Shown in pieces: positions 23,453 to 34,926 of a stretch of 64,000 nt of DNA; position 1 is the stretch's first letter, and the number at the start of each line of letters is the position of its first letter. The stretch covers positions 47,457 through 111,456 of the forward strand of contig JASWJB010000125.1 in NCBI GenBank assembly GCA_032433595.1, read 5' to 3'. Source of the stretch: Conoideocrella luteorostrata (Eukaryota; Ascomycota; Sordariomycetes; Hypocreales; Clavicipitaceae). The notes under the pieces were generated by a model. That model saw only the letters and a program-made list of their open reading frames with translations, made no database searches and was not told the origin of the DNA. Made by a program: the position numbers and the translations under genes.

Positions 23453-25723
23453 CCATTGAGACTAATGGATATATCGACAAGAGCGCTTGGGGAGAACTGA
23501 ACATTGTTAAACCGCCAAGCAATAAAGGGTGCTGAGCACTATTGCTGCTGAGTGCTGGGTTACGATGGTTAGCTGCTCTCCACATGCTCTTCGAAGTAGC
23601 ACCAACATGTGATATGGTTTTTTTTCTTTTTCTTTTTCTTTTTCTTTGTATTTTATAAAACAATTAAAAAAAAATCAACGGTTAAACAGAACCTTTTCCT
23701 AAGACAGCTTATTTAGCCATTGAGAATGTTCAGTTTGTGGTGGATTACGCAAACCACCATCAGCGGCTCAAGCGTACCTCATCAATGGCCATGCCTTCGG
23801 CCAAACTTGGATGCAATCTCAGTCAACGCAGCGGCTGTCACCAGATGCCCACGTGCTTTGGCGGTGAAATCAGGCATACGCGTACTCTTTAGAAATTGAA
23901 AGTTTGAACCGACCTACATAAAACTCAGTTCATAATGAATTGAACAGGCCACGTGTTTGGTTGAGTTGGAGGCCTATGCGGAGGAGGCCTGAAGAAAATT
24001 GCTGGTGATGAATGGCTAGGTGAAACTTGCAAGCAACATGTGTTGGGCCACGCCTTCGCACGTCCTGAGAGACGCTGGCTTTCTTTTTTCTTGCAGACAA
24101 ACTCAGCAAATAGTCTTACGACGTCTCGCACAAGATGACTACTGTTCTTGCCTGAGTACCCTTTCATGATGCATGGAAGTAAACCTAGACATGACTTACA
24201 GGCTGTTCCCACATGACGTGAGAGTGGTAGTCGCATAATAAATACCAAGCTAGACCTGCAGTCAGGAAGTCCAAAAAAGAAAAAAGAAAAAAACTGAGAG
24301 TAAAGTAGGGACAAAAAAAATAAAAAATACACCAATGTCGTCCCTGCAGCAGCTAGGCAATAGAAACTCTAAAACATTGACTTTCAGCATAGAAGCAAGT
24401 GATAGACAGCCCTCAACAATTACATGCACAATTTCGTTGTCCTTCAAGGAGGATGGCGCATGCCGTGCGACATGATTCGGTTGACACTCAGGTTCGTGTC
24501 ATGAGTTGTTTTGCTGTGTTGTGTTGTGTCCTGTCCAGCTCAGTATCTAGTTGGCGCGTCTCCGGATCTGGACTAGGAAATCAGCCACTCTTTTCTATGG
24601 CTGGAGTCTTCAATGGCATTGAATTTTGGCTCGTACTCGTGAGCTTGGATGTATTGTCCATGGAACCTCTGGTCCTTGCCTTTGGCCATGCGTCGTGCGG
24701 TAGTCGTACATTGGCGGTCTGCAAGTACTCCGTGAGTAGGTGGGGATTTCGGAGGCGTTTGACGCGGCTGTATTAGCCCGACTCTGGACATGCGCCTGAC
24801 CATGTTGTGCTTTTTAAGGTCTTGGTGTTGCAGCTTTGATGCGGCTGTCAAGTCGTCTTCCCCACATTCAATGGTAAAGTAAGTTAGAGTGCGACAGGGA
24901 TGTCTTGGGGGAGTGGCGCCGCGCACGAGGCCGGGGGAAACCTTGAAGATCAGAGGAATACGTATCTTGGTGTGTTGGGCGGCATGGTGTCGGAGGGTCT
25001 TGTCAAATGGTCCGCGACGACGTGCTCTATCATGATGGCATTGTATGAACTGTTGAGGAAGAAGTCTATGATGGATGGATGGATGCAGGGGGGCGTGGGG
25101 AGGTGGACGAGTGCTGTCTGCAAGACTCGTCTGTCTGCCAACAAATTTCTCCGTCTCGTCGGGTTTGTGTTTAAGTAAAGACAGAAACCACTCGAGGTTC
25201 TAGACGGCCGTGGCTTGTACATGCGCATTCGTCCATCCTACCAGCCGCAGCCTTGTCCCCTCTTTCGTTGCGACTCTGCACTCGCGCACATTACGGCGGC
25301 CTCACGGAGAACATGAATTCGCTTCTCCAGAGTTCTATTTTACTTTGCCTTGCCTTGCCTTGCCTTGCCCTGACCCTCCCCCCCGCATGTCGCACGTACA
25401 AAACCTCAAATTGACTTTGCTTGCCTGCCGTCTCATGCGGGCTGTCCTCCCACATGGACGACACGCTCCGTCGTCGGTGTCCTGGTTCAGTGTTCATGAA
25501 GGAAATCCCTTCGCAAATCATGCTAGTACCGTATGCAACTTGAAATTTAAATAGTCTAGAGCCATTTAAACACCAGCTGTACCTGAACTAGAGTGCCGAG
25601 TACGCGGATGGGAAGCTTAAAAAAAAAAGGCCATTTCCTGGAGTATATAAACTGTTTCTGCCCATGTATTTTCGATTATTTTTTTTTTCATCCGCATTTA
25701 TCACTTGAACACATAAGATTACA
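23453..25723. other. Intergenic, 2.3 kb
   Basis: No supported gene. Simple repeats occur: a T/C tract (TTTTTC units) at 23619-23648, A-rich tracts near 24274-24330, and five TTGCC-type units around 25344-25370. Open frames show no domain. Confidence 0.5.
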
Positions 25724-26051
25724 CATAATCTATCTGCCACTCAAAATCACATCAGAAAACCTCATCATCATAATCCATCTGCTACTTAAAATTACATCGG
25801 AAGAGCCTCATCATCATAATCTACCTGCTGCTCAAAGATACACCCGAGCAACCTCAGCACCATAATCTGCCTGCGTCTCAAAGTCCAGCATTACAATCTA
25901 TCTGCTACTCAAAATTACCTTGGAAAAGCTTCAACATCATAATCTACCTGCTACTCAAAACTACACCCACGCAACGTCATCAACGCAATCTGCCTGCTCC
26001 TCAAAGCTACAACCGAGCAACCCCAACATTACAATCAATCTGCCTCTCAAA
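25724..26051 (+). repeat. 46-nt minisatellite in the Pal1 leader
   Basis: About seven and a half imperfect copies of a 46-nt unit. Each begins near CATAATCTACCTGCTACTCA and ends near CCGAGCAACCTCATCAT. Copy starts are near 25724, 25769, 25815, 25861, 25892 (after a shortened copy), 25938, 25983 and 26029. The last, truncated copy runs into the start codon of the downstream gene: its CTCAAA is followed by the TG of ATGG. The unit length is not a multiple of three and the frames are interrupted, so it is not coding. Confidence 0.85.
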
Positions 26052-27907
26052 ATGGCAACTCTCCGCCGCATGCTCAGCCATCGCCGCAGCAGTGGTGTGC
26101 CTTCCGATGTCAAGGATTCGAAAAAGAGTGACAAGGATTACGGTTACTGTGATGGCTACGACAAGGAATGGGTGAGTAGCTTTTCTTTCTGTTATCATTT
26201 CTGCTTTTGTTCTCGTGTTCCTGTTTCGTGCAATCTCATAACTGGCCAGGAAGGTCTGGTGAGGTTGCTAGTGCCAGTGCCAGTGCAAGTGCAAGCGCAG
26301 ACAGGCCAGGCTATCCTGGCTTCCAGACCAGGCCCGGCACCGGCACGACTCGCAAGACCCGGACGACGCTCTCGACCCCACCAGAGTTGCGACGAATGAC
26401 AGCCCCGTCGCAAAATGTGTTGAACCCAGAGGCCCCAGGTCAGACTGGGGTCGCCATGCACATTTATGGATGGGAGTCGTCATCAAGCTTCTAAGCCATC
26501 ATCCCGATGGAGCCGCACTCCCAAAACGTACTGTGCAGCAGAACAAACGCCTGCAGACCGCAGCATGGAAACAATACGGGTGTGCATTATAACTACCCAG
26601 CAAGACGGTTCCTGGATTTGGGGGTTGCAGTGTCGTTGGCTGCCCAATGAGCCCATGATGCATGATGGACCCTGGACCACGCAGACGCCGTCTTGCGTCA
26701 CCCAGAAAACAAAAAACGCTGTGAAGGCGGGGACTTGGAGGGAAGCTTCTTTCGTTGTGCTCTCTGAAGCTGTCGACCCACACAGTGACGATTTTGGACT
26801 CATGGCGTCGCATGATGTTGGAATCTCGGCATGCTCGGTTCTGCCATTGCATCATGCACTGTCTTCACAGTAGTCACCTATATTGCTTGTCATCCCCGTT
26901 CATCCCACATTGTTTCCACTCACTTTTTTTCTTCCATTGCGCGTCACTAACAACAAATACCTAGGCCAAGAAATATATCCTCGACCCGTTGACTGCGCCT
27001 GAGCCAAACCAAGAGACCGGCCCAGGTGCCTCACACGTCATTGCATACAGTGCCACCCCCCGGTCCCACGAGCACAAGTACTCTTCCTCGTCCATTTCGC
27101 CCAACAGCACTCCTCGTCGTTTTAGCTCCATCAAGGAGCGATTTCCAGGCGATATGTCCCACCGACCTCTGGATATGATCAAGCGTGAGGCCAAGGCTGC
27201 CGATCGGGTTCATCGCCATCGCAAGCGCATCTCTGAGACAGATACCATTGATCAGCTTGACACCATTGGCGGCGCATACCATCATGGCGGACCGTATGAC
27301 GCCACCTTGACAAGCCGCAACCTGAACAAGAAATATTCTCCCGTGGCAGCCGTGGAGGAATCCAATATGAAGGCCCTGCGAGCTACTCCTCGAGAAAATG
27401 TCATCGACTCCTTGACCAAGCATGTCCCTCTCCAGGGCACTGCTACCATACCCGCTGGCTCTACTGATATGAGCGGTCGTGTCATGGCCTATGAGGAGGG
27501 CGCCGACTTGATGAGAGAGGCTGACGCACCAGGCGGTGCATATAAGAGATGGGACTCTGGCGTCGTAGGTGCACTGATCTAATCGCATACAACATACGAG
27601 ATCTCGTCGACTTACATCCACAAAGCAGTATCACCCCGACGATCTCAAGGGCAAAGGAGAGCCGTCCTTCAGCATTGAAAGGGATCTTAAGAAGGGCAAG
27701 GGCCACGCACACCATAAAAGTGAGCCCAATGGATATGAGATGCGAACCATGTCGCGACGCCGGAGAGCCAGCCAATCCGGCGAGATCTCCTCAGGCAATG
27801 ATGCGGGATTACGACGCAGCCACAGCACTGGCAAAAAGCTGAGTGAAGGGCTGAAGCGACGCATTGGTAGCCTGCGCCGAAGGAAAAGTCCTGAGGCTAC
27901 TGCCTAG
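26052..27907 (+). CDS. PAL1: Pal1-family cell morphology protein
   Basis: Exons 26052-26171, 26965-27564 and 27629-27907, 332 aa. Pal1 proteins localise to the cortex and growing tips in fission yeast and to endocytic sites in budding yeast (Pal1/Pal2). After splicing the family core is visible: YILDPLTAPEPNQETGPG, then AYEEGADLMREADAPGG, followed by AYKRW and YHPDDLKGKGEPSF. The C terminus is basic with RRRRAS and GLKRRIGSLRRRKS. Intron 2 (64 nt, GTAGGT donor) rejoins RWDSGV with YHPDDLKGKG. Intron 1 is 793 nt (GTGAGT donor, CACTAAC branch, CTAG acceptor), about ten times the local norm; I could not find a convincing exon inside it, although an extra one cannot be excluded. The leader contains a minisatellite that ends at the ATG. 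Confidence 0.88.
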
Positions 27908-28967
27908 ATGGGCACGACATTCTTTTGTGTACTTTTTGGTCTTTTAATTCTCCTATGTTTTACTATGTTTTTGATGAAAGCGTTTGGGATGGATGGTGCA
28001 ACATATTTGTTATTATTAAGCCAGGCATGGGATCCTGCTTCAGGGTGGTAACTATACGTACAGTATACGTGGGAAACAACTACAAAATTTCCGCGACATA
28101 AATTGGCGTTTTCATTATGTAAATGCTCATAATATACACTAAATTCTACAATTGTTCAGCATCTGCTCATTTCACGTATGTATGACCTCCTAGCCGCTCG
28201 GCGGGCGCTGCAGTGCCACATAATTTCGTACCTCGCCAACATCTTCCGAAGGGCCAGGCTGACTTGCAAGCCCTGGGTACGTCAGGGATGGATATTCCAA
28301 GTCAAAGTTTCAACGACGTCCCGTTCGTCGTCGGCACACATGGGGACTTCGCCTGCGACCTCGCCGACAGCAAATCCAGTCACGCTTCCTTCCCCGCGGA
28401 GGTTCCGTGACAGCAGACGGCACGGCCGACTTGGAGAGCGAGAAAATGCCATTCTTGAAACAATCGTATTCAGCGTATTCTGGCACAAGCGTCACTCATC
28501 ATTCCATTCTTCAGAGGATCCATTCGCTACAGAGGGGCCGACGGCATGGCCCAACGTGGAGAAGTTGGCATGCAGTCAACGGTGTCTTGTACGTGGTGTT
28601 TCGATCGCCCCGACATGTATGCTTAAAGCGCGCCCTGAGGAACTCAGTAGGGAACGATTGTGAGGGTAAAAGCCTTCAGGCTGCAAAAGTAAGTTGCTTC
28701 TTGCAAACAAGAACACGTCTCGTTCGGCCGATCGACCCAAGAACAGGTTAGGCATGTTTTTGGTTGTTGCACTAGAAAGCACAGCTGCGGCTGCGTGCAG
28801 CTACTAGTATAAGAAATGACGATCCCCTCAGTCTCCCTACATAGCCGCATGGGTGTTTGTCTCACTATTGGTACCGAATCATCGGGGTGTGTCTGGCTGT
28901 CGCTGGTGTTGCGGCGTCGGCTCTGGAATGCGCCGCTGCTGGGAGTGGACGATAACCAAAAAAAAAG
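27908..28967. other. Intergenic upstream of the defensin-like gene
   Basis: No supported gene. Short frames around 28178-28750 have no domain. The stretch holds the Pal1 3' flank and the distal promoter of the defensin-like gene. Confidence 0.5.
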
Positions 28968-28975
28968 TATATAAA
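28968..28975 (+). promoter_or_regulatory. TATA box of the defensin-like gene
   Basis: TATATAAA preceded by an A9 tract, 134 nt before the ATG at 29109. A strong TATA box on a small secreted-peptide gene suggests regulated, high-level expression (inference). Confidence 0.6.
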
Positions 28976-29108
28976 GTCGCGGGACTGCCATGCATGAACA
29001 TAACGAAGCTCTCGTGGTAATTACTTTCAGGTTCAATACAATAATTAACTCTACCAATTGAATTTTTTCAACTTTCCCTTTTTTTTGTGTGTAATAAGCT
29101 CATCCAAC

Positions 29109-29483
29109 ATGAAGTTCTCAGTCCTGTCCATCGCCCTCTTCGCGGGCCTCGGTCTCGCCAAGCCCACTCTGTTTGGTAAGCGATCCAGCTGCCAGCTTGG
29201 AAGTATTGGGCCTGCCAATGCCGGCAATGCCGCGTGCAGCGCATCTGTAAGTTTCCGGTTGTCGAACACTAAATAGCTACAGATTCTCGAGTCAGAATGA
29301 CTGAAATAATGGTGGTGTTGCTGAGTTGCTAATTGATGCTCGGGATAGTGCTTCGCTCAGCATGGAGATGTCCACGGGGGACACTGCGATGCTAATGCGT
29401 AAGTTTAATAATCCAACTGTTCGTGGATTCGAATGCCAGGATTGCTGACTCGGATGGGAAATAGCGTTTGCGTGTGCAACTAG
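29109..29483 (+). CDS. Defensin-like secreted peptide (CS-alpha-beta fold), 68 aa precursor
   Basis: Exons 29109-29246, 29349-29398 and 29465-29483, with introns of 102 and 66 nt (GTAAGT donors, GCTAAT and GCTGAC branch sites, TAG acceptors). Residues 1-17 are a signal peptide (MKFSVLSIALFAGLGLA). A short propeptide ends at the Kex2-type site GKR (23-25). The mature part of about 43 residues has six cysteines in the order C-x14-C-x3-C-x10-C-x5-C-x-C, with GGHC before the final VCVCN. C...CxxxC...GxC...CxC is the hallmark of cis-defensins such as the fungal peptides plectasin and micasin. Its role would be an antimicrobial peptide acting outside the cell. The fold is inferred from cysteine spacing; activity is not shown. 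The model needs both introns, because no single frame carries all six cysteines. Confidence 0.85.
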
Positions 29484-29806
29484 AATGGACTGAAGGGGCC
29501 GGTTTCCATTGTTGGCGGATTGGATACGTACCGATGGGAACGGCTGCTAGGGGAACTTTGTAGTAGCAAATGCAGAAATGACGAAATGCTATTTACTTGC
29601 AAGATATTTCCGTCCTCAAGCGCACGTGAGAATTATGTAGTAGCTAGAGGCCGCAATGTCGGCAGACAGATCGCGGGTATGTCAGCGCCTGGATCGATGG
29701 CCGTCCAAGAGGGATGGTTCTGTCTATAGATCTAATTGATACATTGTTGTACACGCTGATATATACATTTCATCAAAACATCAAAATTCCGTGGTGCAGT
29801 GAAAGT
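29484..29806. other. Intergenic
   Basis: Convergent 3' flanks of the defensin-like gene and MSD1. No gene seen. Confidence 0.5.
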
Positions 29807-32058
29807 CTACCTCGCTTTCCCTCGCAGCTGCAGCCCATACGGAGCTAGTTGCTCGTCGCTCAGCTTGCTGGGCGACTGCACAAACGGATCCTCTCCCTTC
29901 ATCGTCTTCGGGAAAGCAATGACATCTCGCACTGTCGCAGTATCGGTCAGAAGAGCCGTCAACCTGTCGAAACCGAGGGCGAAGCCCGCGTGCGGGGGAC
30001 ACCCTGCTCGGAGAGCATCAAATAGATGCGAGAAGTCCTTGATCCTTTGGTCCGTCATCTTTAGGACGTCCCGCATGATATATTCTTGTAAGTCGGCGAT
30101 GTGGATACGCTCGCTGCCGCCGCCAATCTCAACACCGTTGAGGACCAGGTCGTAGGCGGCGCTGCGGGCTTGGAGAGGGTTGGTAAATAAAGCCTCGAGG
30201 TCTCTGTGTGATAGCGGTGCAGTGAAGGGATGGTGCGCCGCTGATATTCCCGCTGCGCCGCCCTGGCCGGGCTCGCCTTCTTCCACGGGCTTGAACATGG
30301 GAAACTCTGTGACCCATACAAATTGCAAGGACTCAGCGTCTCCAAGCCTTGGCTTCTCCATGTAGCCGTCCTCCACGAGAGCCCTCCAAAGGGCGGTCCG
30401 TAGTTCGCCAATCTTGGTAGACCCCAAGCAGTATTGGCCTTGGGGCTTTTCGCGGGCTTGGAAGACGACCAAGTCGCCGTCATTAATTTCATTACCCTCT
30501 GAGAGCTTTCCCAGCACGCTTTCGTATTCGAAGCCGAGTGATGAGAATCCAGATAAAGGCTGGCGAGAATCGTGGATCAAGATTTGTGGTTTACCATCGG
30601 GGTTGTTTGCCAATGCGGGCGGTAAATTGTCCATAAAGTTGATGACAAACTTACGAGCTTGTGACGGTGAGCAGTCTTTGAGGGGGAATGTGAATGCCTC
30701 AATGAGAGGATCGGAGAGGTGTGTGATCATGCTGACGAAGTTACGGAAAGGCTCCATGTCTTCAATCGCATGGATCTTCCGTCCTGTCAGCCTGAGAGCC
30801 AATCAGTCCTTTAGGTTGGTGAACTTACTCTGTTGGGGATTCGCAAGTCTGGTTTGTCAGATCCGTATGCCGCAATACTGTCGGCAAAGGTGAGGGATGT
30901 GAAAGTGTGGGCAGGTTGCTCGTCGGTCGAAACAGGTTCGTTGGGAATGTCAGCTATAATAGGTATCCTCTCTCCACGCACATCCCTATAAGTTTCCGCA
31001 GGTCGGAGCCTCGAGAGTGCATTCAGAATAATATCGTTTACATCCTCCTGCACCTTGGCCGAGCCTGCAAACGCCCATTCCATATCGAGCTAACAACGCC
31101 TCTGTCAACGCAATCCTTAATACATTGTCAAATTATGGCACCCACCTGAGAGAACTCGGGCTGTCTATCTGTCCGAAGATCTTCATCCCGGTAGCAACGT
31201 GCCCATTGCATGTATCGGCTAACACCGCTCGCCATGAGAACTTGCTTGTACTGCTGAGGACTTTGGCTCAGCGCATATGCAGTGCCTTGCTGTCTTGTCG
31301 GAACCAAGAACTCTCTGGCGCCTTCTGAGGTGGACTTGAAAAGGGTGGGCGTCTCAATATCAGTAAATCCTTTGTCCAGCAGTCGGTGGTTCAGCTGACC
31401 CTTCAACCAAGATCGAAACTTGAGACGAGCATTGAGCTCTGGGTGAAACCGAATTTGAAGATGTCGCCTTGTCTGAGGAAACTGGACATCTGAAGTGACA
31501 ATTAAGTCTTTCGAAACACTGTTCAGTGCCCGAATGTCTTGAAGATATAGCGTTCGTTTCGCCGAGACTTCGCTCTGCTCTTCCCCTGCTGGTTGCGTCG
31601 GCGGCTCGACTTGCGCGCGTACAATAACTGGCGCAAAGGCGGGAACTCGGCGAAATTGCGCATGCAGATCTGATTCACCGTCGGCGTGGGAACAAATCTG
31701 AATTACTTCCCCGGAAGCTGTTGTGAGGTCGGCGAAGGAAAGATGTTTCCCAACATTGCGTCGTTTTCCGATGAATCCGGTAAGGACGTTGTCGGACCCG
31801 GCTGGCGTCAATGAATTGGAGCCACGAACTGTAAAAATTGGTGAGCGATGCAGAAGGTATCGAATCGGAGGATAGCTTACATTTCTTCCAGAGGTCTGAC
31901 AGCTCTATCTGCCTGAGATGCTGTTCACCATCTCGACCCGTCCGAGAAGGCTGGCTAGAATATGGTCGCGAAACCACATTGCGGGAAAACAGTGGCGGAA
32001 ATGCAAGATTGAAGCTCCGTTGGCGTAAGTTGAGTCTACAGCGACCCAAATGGGACAT
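29807..32058 (-). CDS. MSD1: Mitochondrial aspartyl-tRNA synthetase
   Basis: Exons 32058-31881, 31828-31146, 31089-30829 and 30775-29807, 696 aa. The enzyme charges mitochondrial tRNA-Asp. It is a class II synthetase of the bacterial type: an N-terminal Arg/Ser-rich mitochondrial presequence ([16 protein letters not shown]), an OB-fold anticodon domain (about 60-190), motif 1 region ([20 protein letters not shown]), motif 2 ([16 protein letters not shown] joined to LDMEWAF), a GAD-type insertion (about 390-510) and motif 3 ([11 protein letters not shown]). Introns are very short (52, 56 and 53 nt). For intron 3 only the AAG acceptor at 30776 keeps the frame, giving DLRIPNR-IHAIED. I start at 32058 because this gives a good presequence; the frame is open further up to 32208. 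Complete and apparently functional. Confidence 0.94.
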
Positions 32059-32946
32059 GTTTGTGAAAGATTGAAGCTTTGCTCCTGAGGGCGGCGAAGC
32101 AATGGGGGTTGACCACTTCAGATCAACAGAGCTGCAGGCTCGCGATTCAACCATAGCCAGCTCGAGGCCCCACCGACCCACACCCACCAACCCTTTAAAA
32201 TTTAACACCCCGTCACTAGCTTTTCCTTTCTTTTCCTTTTCTCTTCATGACCCTTCCATTCAAATAAGTGTACGTTCTCAACTTGACCGCTTCCTACGCG
32301 CATGTAGCAGTTACTGACATTTTCACGCAGATGATGAGAACCGCGTGAATAATATGACGCAGATACTGTTCTGCCGACCCTTCAAACTCTCCCTTCGGGG
32401 CTTAAGTGGTTTGCTGGTGAGGCAAGAATTGGTATTTTGAAATGGGCGTTCGACACACCGACCTTGTTACTGTATCGGACGCGATGAAAAAAAGCTCTGA
32501 TTTATTACGAATGGAAGGCATTTTGCATTGTTTTCTTGCGAGGTTACGAGCGATGGCTTGCCTTCGGGCTGAATCTGCGACTTTCGAAGCCGAATGTTCC
32601 ACGATGTACGTCGCGCAATAAGTGCCGGTTACATATTTCTTACCTGTAAATATGGACCAAGTGGTTTATCTACGGAATTTGCTACGCCTCATAGTGAACA
32701 AATTCTGTGCCTGAAGAATTGAGGTGCGGTAGTGCCGCGAGAGATATTTTTTTTTTTTTTGTGTTTGTTACGTATACTTTGTCTTACTCTAGAAATGCAA
32801 CATCTAATCAGATCAATTTTACTGCTCCGAGTGAAACTTTACGATTGGGATACCTAGTAATGGCTTTAAAATGCAGCTAGTACGGAGTACATTGTTTAAT
32901 CTTCAAATAGCTACTTACCCCACGTTGTCTTCCGTTGCAATTTTTA
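32059..32946. other. Intergenic, promoter side of MSD1
   Basis: The MSD1 promoter and AT-rich DNA. A T tract lies at about 32747-32760 and a TACGGAGTAC motif at 32881-32890. No gene seen. Confidence 0.5.
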
Positions 32947-33351
32947 CTACCTTTTTTCACTCTCTTTACCTTCAAAGTCCATTCGAACACTCGCAGTCAA
33001 TGAGAGATCTGAGGAAAGAAATTGATGTTTTTCTTGATCCAGTGGTAGAGACCGTGGTCCATGGGAGACTGACAAGACCAAACATCCTTCGTCTTCATCG
33101 AAGGCGAAATATATCGTCTGGGATGGGTGGCATGCGTGGTTGAATCGTGAAGCTACAGGGAATAGCCCTGCTTCTGTGTCTGTAACTGCAAAACTAATAG
33201 TTGTGAGAAGTCTGAACAATGGAGTAAAATTCTTTGGCATGCTAACGCATTCATGTAACTTGAAGACTGAACGTGCGCAGGTTAAAGTCCAGCAAAAGCC
33301 AACCAGCGGAGTAGCAGTGTGTTTCAGCGATGGGAAGTTGTCTTGTTGCAA
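32947..33351 (-). pseudogene. SET-domain relic
   Basis: The minus-strand frame contains GLFPVASRFNHACHPSQTIY followed by FAFDEDEGCLVLSV. This matches the conserved core of SET-domain lysine methyltransferase-like proteins, whose NHxCxPN stretch binds S-adenosylmethionine. Just upstream, TTISFAV fits the strand before it. After LVLSV the expected DI-x-G-x-E-I-x-I-S-Y block is missing in frame; a weak counterpart (KKNINFFPQISH) appears in another frame and is then stopped. I found no complete N- or C-terminal part nearby. This suggests a frameshifted, decaying copy in an AT-rich region. A short intact gene with unusual splicing is the alternative. Confidence 0.45.
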
Positions 33352-34682
33352 TGGGGATATAAAGCCAGACCTCAGATGAAGTTTAAGTGCGATGCTTTCA
33401 AGCTAGACCAGCCACTGCTGTGTCATAGCCCTTGAAGTACGAAATGAGGTGGTGCAAAAACATAGTGCTTCCCACCGTATGCATCAACGCACACGGCAGG
33501 GAGACAAACAGGCAGTTCATTTGCACTTGGCACACTTGGCACACTTGGCACACTTGCATAATCCTTGTAACCCGGAGGGTTCTTTCCCGGCAGCTATCCG
33601 GTAAAAATCTCCAAGCGCATAGTTATCGCCGCCGACAAATGCAGCTTTCCGTATTTGTGAGTCTACGAGCCTGATGGAATAGAGCATAGGATCTTGGATT
33701 TCGTGTTCAGAAGCGTCATTGACGAAGTTACAGCCAAGCTTAGCAAACTCATGTTGAGCGAGCAATAAATAGTAGCAAGTTCAGCAGTGCGAGGTAGTCC
33801 ATAGTAGTTTTCCACTACCGAGCCGTGACGACAAATTGCAGAACACAGTGACAAAGCTAGGTCTTAGTTCAGAAAGTTAGTGATATGACTAACAAAAGAG
33901 GTACCTAGGTGGGCAGGTGAACAAATTAGTGCGACTTATCCTGCCCGTCGCGCACATGTACCAGCGCGGTTGGCATGACATGAACATTGTACAATTTCCG
34001 GTATTTTTTTATGAACGAATCTTATGGCTAAGCTTTAAAAATTATAGCGCGAGATAGATTCGGTTACCGGATAATTTCGTCTCCAGAGTTAACTTAGTAA
34101 AAAAAAATACCTTAAGGAACTTTGAATTTACAAAGCAACCCGCATGGGCCTTTACTTGACCCTTTTTCTTTTGACCTCGCCATGCTATCTATACGTGATT
34201 GGCCTTCAGACGTCTGCCGGCACTTATCGCCTCGTAATAAAACCTGGTGATTGTCTTTCCCGTTCTTTCTATCATGAAGTCAGCCAGATGCCTCCGCGAC
34301 GGTCTGATAGAAAGCTTCGCCCTGGATAGTGGCGACTTCAAGCTCATGAGCACTTGGCTAGCGAGATCCATCACAAGGATTTTCCACAACATCGACCTAG
34401 TGAAAGAGGGCACTATTTTCGGCCCGGAAACTTCGAGTGTTTTATCTTTTGGGTTCGATCGCCAGACAAATTTCACATGCTTTAACCTCAGTCTGCGTTT
34501 GCCGCTGGTGCTATGCTTTTCATTCATGGAGGAGTCAATACTCTTCTGGATAACTTTTCTGGATAACAGATAGATTAGATTGATGCGAAAAGAAGTTAAT
34601 TTCAGATAGGTGCCGGTTAACCTTTTGCTTCTGCGTGCTCTTCCTTGAAATCGCGCTAATCGAACGCCTATGGATTTATTTC
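33352..34682. other. AT-rich, probably degenerate DNA
   Basis: No supported gene. A 9-nt tandem repeat (ACTTGGCAC, about 3.6 copies) lies at 33525-33556. On the minus strand it would read as Cys-Ala-Lys units, but that frame has no family resemblance. From about 33880 the composition is clearly more AT-rich than the gene regions. Confidence 0.5.
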
Positions 34683-34687
34683 GCCAG

Positions 34688-34921
34688 CATGCGGGGGACA
34701 GTTTAACTAAGCTATTCTGTCTATATTATTTAATTAACTGTTTTAATTTAAACGCTTAGTATAAATATAATTAAAGCTTATTATTAATAAAACTTATTAC
34801 TTAAATAATTAATTAAGCTATATAATTATAATGTGTTTTATTATGTTTTTAGTCGCTAAGGCATTATGTCTTGCGGAGTTGATACCACCTCGATGGGCTC
34901 AGTTAAACTGTCACCCGCTTG
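34688..34921 (+). mobile_element. MITE copy 1 (234 bp, TIR, 5-bp TSD)
   Basis: The ends are inverted repeats: the left begins CATGCGGGGGACAGTTTAAC and the right, reversed, begins CAAGCGGGTGACAGTTTAAC (18 of 20 identical). Flanks are GCCAG (34683-34687) and GCCGG (34922-34926), a 5-bp target duplication with one G/A difference. The inside is AT-rich and has no coding capacity. A related copy in opposite orientation lies at 46180-46430, sharing TAATTAAAGCTTATTATTAA and GTCGCTAAGGCATTAT. A non-autonomous DNA transposon is the simplest reading; the superfamily is not assigned. Confidence 0.85.
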
Positions 34922-34926
34922 GCCGG

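Noticed and set aside
26207..26494. Ala/Ser-rich frame inside Pal1 intron 1 as a separate gene
   Set aside because: Its start lies within an intron flanked by good splice sites and it has no domain; kept only as a possible alternative exon in the findings.
31675..32208. Upstream extension of the aspartyl-tRNA synthetase to 32208
   Set aside because: The ATG at 32058 gives a good mitochondrial presequence; the added 50 residues look like untranslated leader.
33525..33556. ACTTGGCAC repeats as a CRISPR-like or Cys-Ala-Lys-coding array
   Set aside because: Units are directly adjacent with no spacers, and the frame has no support; it is a short minisatellite.
34189..34527. 112-residue minus-strand frame near MITE copy 1
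   Set aside because: No transposase or other motif; the region is AT-rich and probably degenerate.
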